From UMGS1994 sp944386155 (GTDB lineage Bacteria; Bacillota; Clostridia; TANB77; CAG-508), in NCBI GenBank assembly GCA_963931085.1, contig OZ006973.1, positions 1,736,001 to 1,800,000 of the forward strand: DNA of 64,000 bases. Reading direction: 5' to 3'. Shown here piece after piece: positions 27,801 through 36,961 of this stretch (position 1 is the stretch's first letter; each line of letters starts with the position of its first letter). The position numbers were made by a program, and so were the translations under genes. The notes under the pieces are model-generated. The model was not told the origin of the DNA. It did not search any database and saw only the letters and a list, made by a program, of their open reading frames with translations.

Positions 27801-30800
27801 TCTACTTTTCCTTCTACTCTATTTACTATGTTTGCTCCTACTTCATCTAGATTTTCATATACTACTTTTACCGTCTTTTCTATTTCTACTTCTTTTGCTC
27901 CATTTGTATATGTATCTATATTTTCTATTTCTTCTTCCCATGTTATTGTTAAATTTTCTTCATCATACTTTCCTTCTGCTATGTCTGATTTTTCTATGTC
28001 TATTTTACTTGGTAAATAATCTACTATTGTTACTTTTCCATTTCCTCTATAATCTTTTATTTCTGTTTTATAACTTATATTATATGTTATTTCATTTTCT
28101 GCTGATGTTATTTTATCTAGATTACTTCCTTTTGTTATTTCTGATGTTATTACTGGATCTTTTAATTTATAATAATAGATTACTTCTACTGTGCCTTCTT
28201 TTATATTTCCTTCTTTATTTCCTACTACTCTTACAAAATCATATCCTGTTATTTCTTTTTGTTCTGTTTCATATGTGCTTCCTACTTTTCCTGTATATGT
28301 TTCTTCTTTTGCTAATTCCTTTTCTGTTCCCTCTTCTAAGTATTTTGCTATTACTGTTCCTTTTATATTTATTGGTACTTTATTTTCATTTTCTACTACC
28401 TCTGTCTTTTCTGGTGTATATAGATTTATTGTTCCATCTACTTTATTTATTATTTCTTCTTCACTTCCATCTAAGTCCATAAATACTAATTCTATATTTT
28501 TTGTTATACTTATCTCTTTTGCTCCATCTTTATATGTATCTACGTTCTCTATCTCTTCTTCCCACATGATTGTCTTTGTATTATAGTCATATTCCCCTCC
28601 TGCTATTTCTGATTCTTTTACATTTATCTCATATGGTAGATAATCTACTATTGTTACTAATACTTTCCCTCTATAATCTTGTACTTCTGCTTTATATGTT
28701 ATTTCATATTCTACTTTTCCTGTTGATTCTACTATCTCTTTTGTTTTTGATTCTTTTGTTATTTCTGATGCTATTATTGGCTCTTTTAAATTATAATAAT
28801 AGATTACTTCTTTTGTATTTTCTTCTATCTTGCCTTCTGTCTCTCCTGTTACACTTACATTTTCATATCCTTCATCTACATTATCTGCTACTTCTGTTGT
28901 ATATCCTTCTCCTACATATCCTCTTATTGTCTCGTCTTCTACTACTTGTCCTTCTTCTGTTGATGGTACTTTTCTCTCTGTTCCTTCTATGTAGTGGTGT
29001 ACTATTACTTCTCCTTCTATTCTTTCAAATCTTACTACTACATGTTTGTCTTCTAGCACGTTTACGAATTTGTCTAATTCTACTGTATGATCTACATTTT
29101 CTGTGAATTTTATTGTCTCTCCATTTATTTCTATACTACTTACTTTATATCCATACTCTGGGGTCGCTATTATGTCTTTCGTACTATCTTCAGCGTATTC
29201 TACTACTTCATATGGATTTTCGTCTTGTCCGCTTATACTTCCGCCTTCTCCTTCTACCTCTGTCGTTATTTTATACTCTTTCTTCTTTATTCCTCCATTT
29301 ACATACTCTTCTATTATCTCTGGACTTTCTATGCTATCTAATTTTGTTATCTCTTCTGTCTCTCCACTTTTCTCATCTATCTTACTATTTATCTCTCTAT
29401 TGGTTCCTACTTCTTTTTCTGTTATCTCATATGCTTCTCCATATCCTTCTACTTTTACTTTATACTTTCCTTTACCTAAATCTTCGAATACATATGTTCC
29501 TTCTTCTTTTGTTATTATCTCTTTTTCTTCTTTTGTTCCTGTATTTATTAATGTTACTTTTATTCCTGACATTCCTGGTTCTTCTGCTTCTATTGTTCCA
29601 TTTTTATTTAAGTCCTCCCAGATTGTTCCCTTTATCTCTCTGTACACTACTTGTACTTTTACATTTCCTGTTACCATTTGCTCTGAATCTGCATACACTT
29701 GTGCCATTACATTATTTACATACACATCTCTTGCTTTATTATTTGTTGTCTTTAATGTTACTTCTACCTCTACTTTTGTCCTTCCTGCTACTCTTCCTTT
29801 TACTGCTATTCCTGATGCTGATTCATTTATCTCTGCTCCTACTGCTTGCTCTTTCCAGATACTATCTATTCCTATTCCGCTGTCTTTTGAATTCATTTCT
29901 CTTACTGTTTCTGATGCAGTTGTATATATACTTAAGTTATCAGCACTTTGTTCTTTTCCATTTGTTTTCTGATTTATATTTATATTCTTTATTGTATATG
30001 TTCCATTATAGATACTTCCTCTATTGTCTCCGTTATATGGCATTATATCTAATAATTGAAATTCTTCTACTGGATCATCTGTCTTGTTTTCATATACTAT
30101 CTTATATTTTATTTCTCCATTTTTCTCTATTACTGGATTTTCTACTTCTTTATATAATCTATGACTTGCTAAGTTTATTATATTTATTGCTTCTGTTGAA
30201 GTTCTAAAACTAATATCGCTATTCCCCACAATAGGATCTTCTCCATCTTTCACAACTTCAGAAACTACTAATTTTGTAGTATACTGAACACCATTTTCTG
30301 TTTCGTTATCTATTTGAGCATCAAACAATATTGGTTCAATCTTTTGTCCTGACGTACATCCATAAATATACCATGTTAACTTCTGACCTTCTGATGTTTC
30401 TTCAATTTCTGGCTCTGTATATTTTTCCCCAGCTCTCTTACTTGTACCTGCTATATATTTCAATCCTGTTGGCAATGTTACTTCTGCTTTAACTGTAACA
30501 CCGCTTATTGGATCTTTAAGATTTGTATTTGCTTCTAATTTTGGATTTATACTATATGTTACAATATTTTCATTTTTTCCTATATCATAATTAATCTTTT
30601 CTTTATTTGTATTATCAAGTGCTTGTATACTTCCAGTTAATTTTGCACCAATAATTAAAATTGATTGCCCTGAATAATATCCATTATGTGTACCTACTTC
30701 TATTTCGCCATTACTATTGTACTCTGATTTAATATAAACTGGATAATTTGAACTTTTTCCATTGTACATATACCAATTAGGTTTTTTCACATTTGTTATA

Positions 30801-33001
30801 TCATTTTTATATACTACTCCATTTTCTTCTGTATATGTATATTCTTGATCTAGATAACTATAATCTATATTTGATGTCCATAACTTAGCTTCATTAACCG
30901 TCTGATAAACTTTCCCTATTTGGCAAGAATCTTTACTTTTTAGTTTAATCCCATAATAGCAATTTGCCCCTGGATACTTAGATGCATTTCTATTTTCAAA
31001 TAATACGCCAACACATACATAACCAGCATCTTTTAAACTATCTATACTTTCAAAATATATTAAATCTTCTTCTCTTGTACTTTCCATTTCTTCATCACTA
31101 ACCCAGCCAGTTTTATCTGGTTTTGCAGCATATAAAACTTTAAGTTCCCCTTTAGTAGATGCTGTAGTCATAGTAGCACAATATAATGCTGAATTCTCAT
31201 TTGAGCCATCTAACGGTTCAAAAGCTTCATCATCAAATTTTTGTAATATATTTGATGCCACAACATTATCGTCATTAGTATTATTCGTAATAAATCTACC
31301 AACTAAAGTAACATTATTGCCTTTTTCTAATACAGCTTCTCCACCTGTAGTTGATGGTGATAAGTTTAAACTACTAGTAGCATAAATATTAGAATCTTTA
31401 GCATTACCAGAATGATAATAATTGCCTTTACTATAACTACCTGGTGGATATAATGTAATTGAATTATTTAACTCATTATCTTCTAAATTTTCTTCTTTTT
31501 CCATTTTAGTATCTGATACTGATTGCATTTCAACATTATCTATAATTACATTCATATATATGCTTTGTGTATTTTCTACAACTTCTGGCATTTGCATTAT
31601 TACTTGTAAATGTCCAGCACTAAAACAACCTATATTATCTCCATATACATTATTTTCATATTGGTTTGCATTAGCATCTTTTACAGGAAATTCAAAATTT
31701 TCTATATCAAATTCATAATCTTTAATTACAACATGAAAAAGATTCTCTTTGTCTTCATCTTGTGTTAAAGTCCAACTTCCACCATTATAACAAGCATCGT
31801 ACCCTTTTCTGCTACCAGAATTAAATGGAGCTGTTCCTCTTGTTGTCACTGTTCCTGAGTTTCCTCCATTCCAAAGCATATTATTTCCATATTTACCTGT
31901 ATTACTTAAAGTACTTTCTTTATAATCCCATAATGTAGGCATATATTCTTCTTCATTTGTGACTTCTGTTTTTCCAATAAATTCTTTAAAAGTTACATCA
32001 AATGTTATATCTCCATCTGGTAATTCTATTCCTTTTAGAGCTTTATCCTCATTGCTATTATATAATTGTACAGTAATACCATATCCTAATAACCTACCGT
32101 AGATACTTGACTCTGTTTTATTTTCTACTTCGTTTTTAGCATCAAAGTCAAAATAACCTCTATTATTTAAGTATGCACTCTTTTTTATTTGGACATTATA
32201 TGATGGTGCTGCACTTACTGTTATCGGTGTAATATCATCTTGTGAAATTTTAATTTTTTCATTTTCATTATTTCCATATAAATAAAATGAAAATTCTGGA
32301 CTAATTTCTGTTTCATTTACTGCATTTTCCACTTTAAGAACAAATACTAAAGTTTGTTTCCCTGGTACTGTTACTTCTGTATCTGTCATTGTATAACTTC
32401 CTGTTATACTTCTTCCATCGTCACTTACTTTTCCATTTTCCATCCATAACATTGACTCTAAGTCCCATTTCATTACATCTGCACAATTTTCTGGTAACTC
32501 TGCTTCTACTTCTATTCTTCCTCCACTTAATGATGCTCCTTGTGAATTATCTTTTAGTGACATCGTTAAGTCTACTGTCCACACTACTTGGTCAAATGAA
32601 CGAACTATATCATTATCTTCTGAGCTATCATTTCCTGGCTCATCATTTTCATCCCAAGGTCCTGTTCCTGTTTTTGTTTGGATTATTTCTGCTGATGATA
32701 TATAACCTTTTGACCCTATATCTATTGCTTTTTCATCTATACTTTTACTTGAATAGTTATTGCTTGAATTAAAGAAATTTATATTATTTTTAGAAACAAA
32801 AAAATACACTAAAAATAAAGCCATTACTAATACTAGTATGACTATACTTAGTGGTATTTTTACAGTTCTTACACTATTTTGCGTATTTTCTTTCTCTTTT
32901 TTCCCGTCCTTTAAAAAGTCTTCTTTCTTTAGAGTAGAACTACTTTCAAACTTTGTTTTTTGTTTTAGTTTATTTTTCTTATTTTTCCAAATTCCTTTCA
33001 T
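24872..33001 (-). CDS. Giant membrane-anchored surface protein with MucBP repeats
   Basis: A 2709-residue protein. The start is the second ATG, 33001, eight bases after AAGGAG; the ATG at 33007 is too close to the SD. A basic N-terminus and one helix (about residues 46-68) lead to a beta-rich region up to about 1050, a DUF11-like module, an SdrD B domain (TIWEDLNKNGTIEAEEPG, about 1120-1195), and then about eleven MucBP-like modules (about 1330-2517) ending in YYYK. Three early modules alternate with DUF11-like domains (VTIVDYLPY). A last DUF11-like module, a transmembrane helix (about 2670-2690) and a charged tail close it. No LPXTG. It probably binds mucins or other host or neighbour-cell glycans; the ligand is inferred from the family only. 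Confidence 0.9.
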   Translation of the reverse strand: MKGIWKNKKNKLKQKTKFESSSTLKKEDFLKDGKKEKENTQNSVRTVKIPLSIVILVLVMALFLVYFFVSKNNINFFNSSNNYSSKSIDEKAIDIGSKGYISSAEIIQTKTGTGPWDENDEPGNDSSEDNDIVRSFDQVVWTVDLTMSLKDNSQGASLSGGRIEVEAELPENCADVMKWDLESMLWMENGKVSDDGRSITGSYTMTDTEVTVPGKQTLVFVLKVENAVNETEISPEFSFYLYGNNENEKIKISQDDITPITVSAAPSYNVQIKKSAYLNNRGYFDFDAKNEVENKTESSIYGRLLGYGITVQLYNSNEDKALKGIELPDGDITFDVTFKEFIGKTEVTNEEEYMPTLWDYKESTLSNTGKYGNNMLWNGGNSGTVTTRGTAPFNSGSRKGYDACYNGGSWTLTQDEDKENLFHVVIKDYEFDIENFEFPVKDANANQYENNVYGDNIGCFSAGHLQVIMQMPEVVENTQSIYMNVIIDNVEMQSVSDTKMEKEENLEDNELNNSITLYPPGSYSKGNYYHSGNAKDSNIYATSSLNLSPSTTGGEAVLEKGNNVTLVGRFITNNTNDDNVVASNILQKFDDEAFEPLDGSNENSALYCATMTTASTKGELKVLYAAKPDKTGWVSDEEMESTREEDLIYFESIDSLKDAGYVCVGVLFENRNASKYPGANCYYGIKLKSKDSCQIGKVYQTVNEAKLWTSNIDYSYLDQEYTYTEENGVVYKNDITNVKKPNWYMYNGKSSNYPVYIKSEYNSNGEIEVGTHNGYYSGQSILIIGAKLTGSIQALDNTNKEKINYDIGKNENIVTYSINPKLEANTNLKDPISGVTVKAEVTLPTGLKYIAGTSKRAGEKYTEPEIEETSEGQKLTWYIYGCTSGQKIEPILFDAQIDNETENGVQYTTKLVVSEVVKDGEDPIVGNSDISFRTSTEAINIINLASHRLYKEVENPVIEKNGEIKYKIVYENKTDDPVEEFQLLDIMPYNGDNRGSIYNGTYTIKNININQKTNGKEQSADNLSIYTTASETVREMNSKDSGIGIDSIWKEQAVGAEINESASGIAVKGRVAGRTKVEVEVTLKTTNNKARDVYVNNVMAQVYADSEQMVTGNVKVQVVYREIKGTIWEDLNKNGTIEAEEPGMSGIKVTLINTGTKEEKEIITKEEGTYVFEDLGKGKYKVKVEGYGEAYEITEKEVGTNREINSKIDEKSGETEEITKLDSIESPEIIEEYVNGGIKKKEYKITTEVEGEGGSISGQDENPYEVVEYAEDSTKDIIATPEYGYKVSSIEINGETIKFTENVDHTVELDKFVNVLEDKHVVVRFERIEGEVIVHHYIEGTERKVPSTEEGQVVEDETIRGYVGEGYTTEVADNVDEGYENVSVTGETEGKIEENTKEVIYYYNLKEPIIASEITKESKTKEIVESTGKVEYEITYKAEVQDYRGKVLVTIVDYLPYEINVKESEIAGGEYDYNTKTIMWEEEIENVDTYKDGAKEISITKNIELVFMDLDGSEEEIINKVDGTINLYTPEKTEVVENENKVPINIKGTVIAKYLEEGTEKELAKEETYTGKVGSTYETEQKEITGYDFVRVVGNKEGNIKEGTVEVIYYYKLKDPVITSEITKGSNLDKITSAENEITYNISYKTEIKDYRGNGKVTIVDYLPSKIDIEKSDIAEGKYDEENLTITWEEEIENIDTYTNGAKEVEIEKTVKVVYENLDEVGANIVNRVEGKVELETPEKEETVEDEITTPVEIPGKVIVKYLEEGTERVLAEQEEINGTVGSAYKTGKKDIVGYDYVRVVGIEEGKLTEKTIEVIYYYRIKPVNIIQNEVTKDGTLSIEERTDKVSYNLVYEGVIDTYRGEVVVYLEDTLPYKIDVDESNLDGGTYDEDTNTIKWYENIGEVDTLKTGENIPETIRVEKNIEVLYENIDVYKESMINNLKGVMYLPVHNKTVEDEDDHETDINVKGDLVVKYVDKASGEEIAERVEKTGRVGTAYDVSGDKKEIEGYTIVEEPAVKTGIYTEEKQEKIYYYAKNTDVHVRYVDKASGEEIAEDEIIKGYEGKQYETEKKEIEGYTFVEDSGNTEGKMERDRIEVVYYYLYNTKARVEHRDRNNNELLGAEEKDGLVGDIYETSPKDFEGYVLVEEPEEKTIVMQREEVVVIYWYSYVSGGVIEKHIDDITGEVLDEKVYEGTEGDPYSTSEKEFPIYDLVEEKYPANSKGTMTRDVIEVKYYYIKRASVRVEYIDKISGEKLTEDVIINGHENDPYTTEEKEFEGYDLVEIPENATGEMKITVNEDGTYETEIVVTYYYKYISAGVIEKHIDEITGEVLAEEEYKGYEGDKYKTEEKEFTGYDLVEEKYPENSEGTMTREVIEVDYYYIKKANVRVEYIDKLTEEKLTEDVIISGHENDEYKTEQKEFEGYDFIEVVGETEGVMNPDEEIIITYYYLKPATVIVRYLEEETEKELSEETVIEGHEGDEYVTGAKEIEYYKISKLPENAAGEMKDTIYVTYYYKRKTVDFSIDKKIGRIEIDGKKQRITNEELGKAEVYRKSINSTEIRVEYEIEVRNEGEIAGKVTILEKIPEYLSMKKADNPGWEITGNEARYETEEIGVGESKTYKVVMEWKKGDGHFGMQTNIAKIEEVSTPSGFEEENLQNNADEAEVMITISTGVEKVSGIVLIALIYILAIIYMSRRLTFAKVEVTEDKKEK
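25797..26500 (-). repeat. Near-identical tandem unit of about 435 bases in the MucBP region
   Basis: Two consecutive module pairs are almost the same in DNA. The stretch 26015-26058 matches 26452-26495, and 25797-25946 matches 26231-26380, each at a spacing of about 435 bases. Such repeats can expand or contract by recombination. Confidence 0.75.
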
Positions 33002-33339
33002 GTCCATTTCTCCTTAGATATTCGTACACTTTAGTCTATATATTATAAGACTTATTAATATAGTCAATATTATATATAGTAAAAAGTTTTGATTTGACTT
33101 TTTGTTTTTCTTGACGCTCTAAGGATTCACTAGTTGTTTACTTTTTATTATATTTTATGTAACTTTTATTTTTCAATTTTCTTTAATTTTCCTTCCTACT
33201 CTAGGGATCGCTAATATTTATTTAACTTTATTTTTACTTTTTCTTAATTAGTACTTTTAAGTTATAAACATAGAAGAGCAATAAGTTTAACCTTATTGCT
33301 CTTCTATATATTAATTTTAAGTTTTAACTTTTTAAACTT
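33002..33339. other. Gap between prfA and the giant gene, with promoter and terminator
   Basis: No gene is supported. On the minus strand TTGACT (33062-33067) pairs with TAATAT at 16 bp or with TATAAT (33042-33047) at only 14 bp, so the promoter of the giant gene is likely here but not exact. Two imperfect direct copies (near 33117 and 33198) begin CTCTAAGGATTCACTA and CTCTAGGGATCGCTA. The prfA terminator fills the end. Confidence 0.45.
33272..33305 (-). terminator. Terminator of prfA
   Basis: AGAAGAGCAATAAG and its complement (14 bp) with a six-base loop, 35 bases after the stop. Confidence 0.8.
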
Positions 33340-34404
33340 TTATTCTTCTTCATCACCTTTTAATTTTTCTGCTCTATCACTTGCTATTAGATTATCTATT
33401 AATTCATCTAGGTTTCCATTTAAAAAGTCTTCCATTTGGAATATACTAAATCCAATTCTATGATCTGTTATTCTACCTTGTGGATAGTTGTATGTTCTTA
33501 TCTTTTCACTTCTATCTCCTGATCCTACTTGACTCTTTCTTTCACTTGCAAGCTCTTTTTCTTGCTTTGAAAGTTCCATATCGTATAATCTTGAACGTAG
33601 TAATCTCATAGCATATTCTCTGTTTTGAACTTGTGATCTTTCTGTTTGACATTCTGCAACTATTCCTGTTGGAATGTGTGTAAGTCTTACGGCAGATGAT
33701 GTTTTATTAACATGTTGTCCACCAGCACCAGATGCTCTAAATACATCCATTTTAATATCTGATGGATTTATCTCAACTTCCACATCTTCTGCTTCAGGAA
33801 GTACAGCAACAGTAACTGTAGATGTATGGATTCTTCCACTACTTTCTGTATCTGGTACTCTTTGAACTCTATGTACACCACTTTCGAATTTTAATCTACT
33901 ATAAGCACCTTTTCCTGTAATCATAAAAGATATTTCTTTATATCCTCCAAGTCCAGTCTCATTTTCATTTAAAACTTCTAATTTCCAATGTTTTCTTTCT
34001 GCATACATTGAGTACATTCTAAATAAAGTTCCTGCAAATAAAGCTGCTTCTTCTCCACCAGCTCCACCTCTTATTTCGCAAATAACGTTTTTATCATCAT
34101 TTGGATCTTTAGGAATCAATAACATTTTTATTTCTTCTTCTATTTTAGGAAGTTTTTCCTTTGCTTCTTCCATTTGAATTTCTGCTAATTCTTTTAAATC
34201 TTTATCTGAAAGCATTTCTTTTGCTTCTTCTAATGCTTGATTTACTCTTTTATATTCTCTATACTTTTCTACTACTTCTTGTATTTCACTATGTTCTTTC
34301 ATTAATTTTTGCCATTCAGATTGTTTAGCAATCATCTCTGGATCACTAATTAGCTTATTTAATTCCTCATATCTTTTTTCTACAGCGTCTAACTTTTGAA
34401 ACAT
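33340..34404 (-). CDS. prfA: Peptide chain release factor 1
   Basis: A 354-residue class I release factor for UAA and UAG. The GGQ loop ASGAGGQHVNKTSSA is present (residues about 227-241), as is the codon-recognition region with the PxT-type motif (VPDTESSGRIHTS). Length is standard. A SAM-dependent PrmC partner is not adjacent. ATG at 34404 follows AAAAGGAGAG. It lies alone, behind a consensus promoter. Confidence 0.96.
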   Translation of the reverse strand: MFQKLDAVEKRYEELNKLISDPEMIAKQSEWQKLMKEHSEIQEVVEKYREYKRVNQALEEAKEMLSDKDLKELAEIQMEEAKEKLPKIEEEIKMLLIPKDPNDDKNVICEIRGGAGGEEAALFAGTLFRMYSMYAERKHWKLEVLNENETGLGGYKEISFMITGKGAYSRLKFESGVHRVQRVPDTESSGRIHTSTVTVAVLPEAEDVEVEINPSDIKMDVFRASGAGGQHVNKTSSAVRLTHIPTGIVAECQTERSQVQNREYAMRLLRSRLYDMELSKQEKELASERKSQVGSGDRSEKIRTYNYPQGRITDHRIGFSIFQMEDFLNGNLDELIDNLIASDRAEKLKGDEEE

Positions 34405-34436
34405 AATATCTCTCCTTTTTAATATTAACGCATTAT

Positions 34437-34465
34437 ATTATACACTATTTTATCTTTGTTTTCAA
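34437..34465 (-). promoter_or_regulatory. Sigma-A promoter of prfA
   Basis: TTGAAA (34460-34465), 17 bp, TATAAT (34437-34442) preceded by TG, on the minus strand, 33 bases before the start. Confidence 0.72.
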
Positions 34466-34586
34466 CGGGTCGACATTATAATATTTGTTTTAATGTAATA
34501 ATTAAAAAATGATAGAACATAATAGATAAAATTAAGTATTCTTATCTAATATATCCTATCAAAATACTTTTTAAAATAATTATAAA

Positions 34587-35441
34587 TTAGATTTTTAAAT
34601 ATGTTTCTTTTAAAATATCATATCTTAATTTAATAATTTCCTTATAAAATTCTTTTCTTATTTTTGACATGCATTCTATACTATCTATAAATTTATTAAT
34701 CTTATCAATATTAATATTTACGAACAGTCTTTTTATCGCCATATTGCATTCTTTGTTTTTCATTTGTTTTATAAAAGACATATAATTAATCTTTTTTCCA
34801 TTTTCCCTTATGCAAGAATAACAATTTATTGCCATGTTTTTTAATTCTGTTTTATTAATTTTTTCTATTTGCTCATCTTCTAACATTTGGTTTAGGCATG
34901 ATCCACAATCATAAATAGGGGGAAATTCAATATTTCCAGTTTCTTTGTTTAATAAAAATCCCCAGTTTCCATTATGCCTATCAGTATTTCCTATTATACT
35001 ATCAATAATAAACATATTCCAAAATTTATTTTTTGTATCTTCTACATCTATCATTTTGTTTTCTTCTATAACTTCCATTATATCATTTAATTCTGTTTCT
35101 ATTTTTTTATCTGGATTGGTACTTAATGCTAAATTCTCAAATTCATATAATATATTTTCATTGTCTGTAAAGTCCTCACATGCACATACTATCTTCTCTT
35201 TTCCATTATATCTATATAAACCTAAAATAGTATTTTGTGTTTTAAATCCTACAATTTTAAAAATATTACTCCCTATATATTCTGAAAAAACATTATTTTT
35301 ATATAATAAACCTTTATTTTTTTCTCTTATTGGCTCTGGAAATTTAACAAGGTATTTATTATTATTATAAATTAATGTTTTCTTTTTTTCAGAACCTTTA
35401 AATTTATTAAGCTCTTCGATAAAATTCGAAAAATTAATCAT
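34587..35441 (-). CDS. HipA-like kinase domain protein
   Basis: A 284-residue protein with the C-terminal HipA/CtkA-type kinase signature: IIDSIIGNTDRHNGNWGFL (catalytic Asp and Asn) followed by IYDCGSCL, equivalent to the magnesium-binding DFG-like region. The N-terminus (KYLVKFPEP) supplies the ATP-site lysine. HipA enzymes phosphorylate tRNA synthetases or other targets; CtkA acts alone. There is no HipB-like repressor next to it. ATG at 35441 has GAGGTTG upstream. It may be a stress or toxin-type kinase; the substrate is unknown. Confidence 0.8.
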   Translation of the reverse strand: MINFSNFIEELNKFKGSEKKKTLIYNNNKYLVKFPEPIREKNKGLLYKNNVFSEYIGSNIFKIVGFKTQNTILGLYRYNGKEKIVCACEDFTDNENILYEFENLALSTNPDKKIETELNDIMEVIEENKMIDVEDTKNKFWNMFIIDSIIGNTDRHNGNWGFLLNKETGNIEFPPIYDCGSCLNQMLEDEQIEKINKTELKNMAINCYSCIRENGKKINYMSFIKQMKNKECNMAIKRLFVNINIDKINKFIDSIECMSKIRKEFYKEIIKLRYDILKETYLKI

Positions 35442-35579
35442 TATTCAACCTCACGTTCTGTAAAATGAATTATATAATAAATATATATTAATTAAATATA
35501 CTATAGTAAGTCAATCATTGTCTAAATCTAATAGAGATAAAAGCTTTTTATTTTAAATTTAAAATAGACTCTCTATTTA

Positions 35580-36842
35580 TTAAATATATTCTATTGGTAT
35601 CATATAATTTTTTTCATCTATTACATGGATATCTTTTGTCAAACAAATTACAACTCCACAAGGAGATTTCATTTCAAATTTTTCAATAACATCAAAGTTT
35701 TTTATAGCATCTTTTCCCGGATTAGCACTTTTCTTTATTTCTACTGGATATATTTTATCTTGATCTACTACTATTAAATCTATTTCCTTTTGATTATTAT
35801 CTCTATAATAGTATAAATGAAGTCTTGGATCTCTAGAATTATTAGTATATGATTTTATAATTTCTGAAATCACATATGTTTCAAATATTTGCCCACTATA
35901 TGCACTTCTCTCTAAAGTTCTTGCATCTAAATATCCGGCTAAATAACAAGCAAGTCCTGTATCCATAAAATAAATCTTTGGTCTTTTTATAACTCTTGCA
36001 GTTGGATTATTAGAATATGGTTGCAATAAATATACTAAAAAAGTATTTTTTAATATAGACATCCAATCATCTACTGTTTTATTGTCTATTCCTACATCTT
36101 TTCCTATTTCTGAAGCATTATATTCTTGAGCAGTTCTTGCCGCTACTGCAGAGATAAATTTCAAAAATTTAACTTCATCTTTTATATTAATTAATTCTCT
36201 AATATCTCTTTCAATATATGTTTTAATATATGCCGAATAAAAATTTTCAACATTTATTTCTTGACCATTATATAAAATAGGAAAACTTCCTCTTAATATT
36301 CTTCCATATACTTTTTCTAAAGAAATATATTCTAATTTTTCTTTTTCCTTAAGTTTGCTTATATCTGGTATAAAACACTCTTCTTTCTTACTGTTAATTT
36401 CTCTAGTAGATAGTGGATTTAGCTCTACAATTCCAATTCTCCCAGCTAAAGATTCTGAAACATTTTTCATTGTTTGAAAAACTTGAGATCCTGTTAAATA
36501 GTACATAGTCTTTAAATTATTACCTTTACCAAACAATTCATTTCTTCTCATTTCATCAACTTTAATTTTAATATAATTTAATAGATTCGGAGCATATTGG
36601 AATTCATCTATAATAAGAGGAGTTTCATGCAATCTTAAAAAGTTTTCTGGGTCTTCTATTGCATTTGCCCTATCTATAATATTATCTAAAGTAACATAGT
36701 TTATCTTTTCTTTACTAGTATTATTAATATACTCTAATAAAGTACTTTTTCCAGTTTGCCTAGTTCCTTCAACTAATATTACTGGAAAAGAATCTTTCAT
36801 TTCATCTATTTTTTTCTCTAGACTTCTATTTATATATATCAT
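35580..36842 (-). CDS. AAA ATPase with DUF4143, second copy
   Basis: A 420-residue member of the AAA_14/DUF4143 family. Walker A VEGTRQTGKST, Walker B PLIIDEFQYAPN, arginine-finger region GRIGIVELNPLS, and a C-terminal nuclease-like motif DLIVVDQDKIYPVEIKKS. The ATG at 36842 is nine bases after AAGGAG; the in-frame TTG at 36866 precedes the SD and lies in the palindrome. It differs strongly from the copy at 16363, so they are not a recent duplication. Its leader carries a perfect 15-bp palindrome. Confidence 0.88.
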   Translation of the reverse strand: MIYINRSLEKKIDEMKDSFPVILVEGTRQTGKSTLLEYINNTSKEKINYVTLDNIIDRANAIEDPENFLRLHETPLIIDEFQYAPNLLNYIKIKVDEMRRNELFGKGNNLKTMYYLTGSQVFQTMKNVSESLAGRIGIVELNPLSTREINSKKEECFIPDISKLKEKEKLEYISLEKVYGRILRGSFPILYNGQEINVENFYSAYIKTYIERDIRELINIKDEVKFLKFISAVAARTAQEYNASEIGKDVGIDNKTVDDWMSILKNTFLVYLLQPYSNNPTARVIKRPKIYFMDTGLACYLAGYLDARTLERSAYSGQIFETYVISEIIKSYTNNSRDPRLHLYYYRDNNQKEIDLIVVDQDKIYPVEIKKSANPGKDAIKNFDVIEKFEMKSPCGVVICLTKDIHVIDEKNYMIPIEYI

Positions 36843-36860
36843 GGTATTCATCTCCTTTTT

Positions 36861-36893
36861 ATACAAATTAGGAATTGTATTCCTAATTTGTAT
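36861..36893. repeat. Perfect 15-bp palindrome next to the DUF4143 ribosome binding site
   Basis: ATACAAATTAGGAAT, a three-base spacer, and its exact complement. It ends six bases before the SD of the 36842 start. It can be an operator or an mRNA hairpin that controls translation. Confidence 0.85.
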
Positions 36894-36961
36894 AAATCAT
36901 ATCATATTTATTTCTATTTTTTAGGGAATACTCTTATAAATATGTATAACGTTATATCTTT

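Noticed and set aside
24940..30207. Many long plus-strand frames rich in Leu, Ser or Phe
   Set aside because: They are shadows of the Glu/Lys/Val-rich giant gene on the other strand; low complexity, no SD, several overlapping frames.
36861..36893. Terminator or IS end
   Set aside because: It lies right before an SD without a T run, and no transposase or target duplication is seen.
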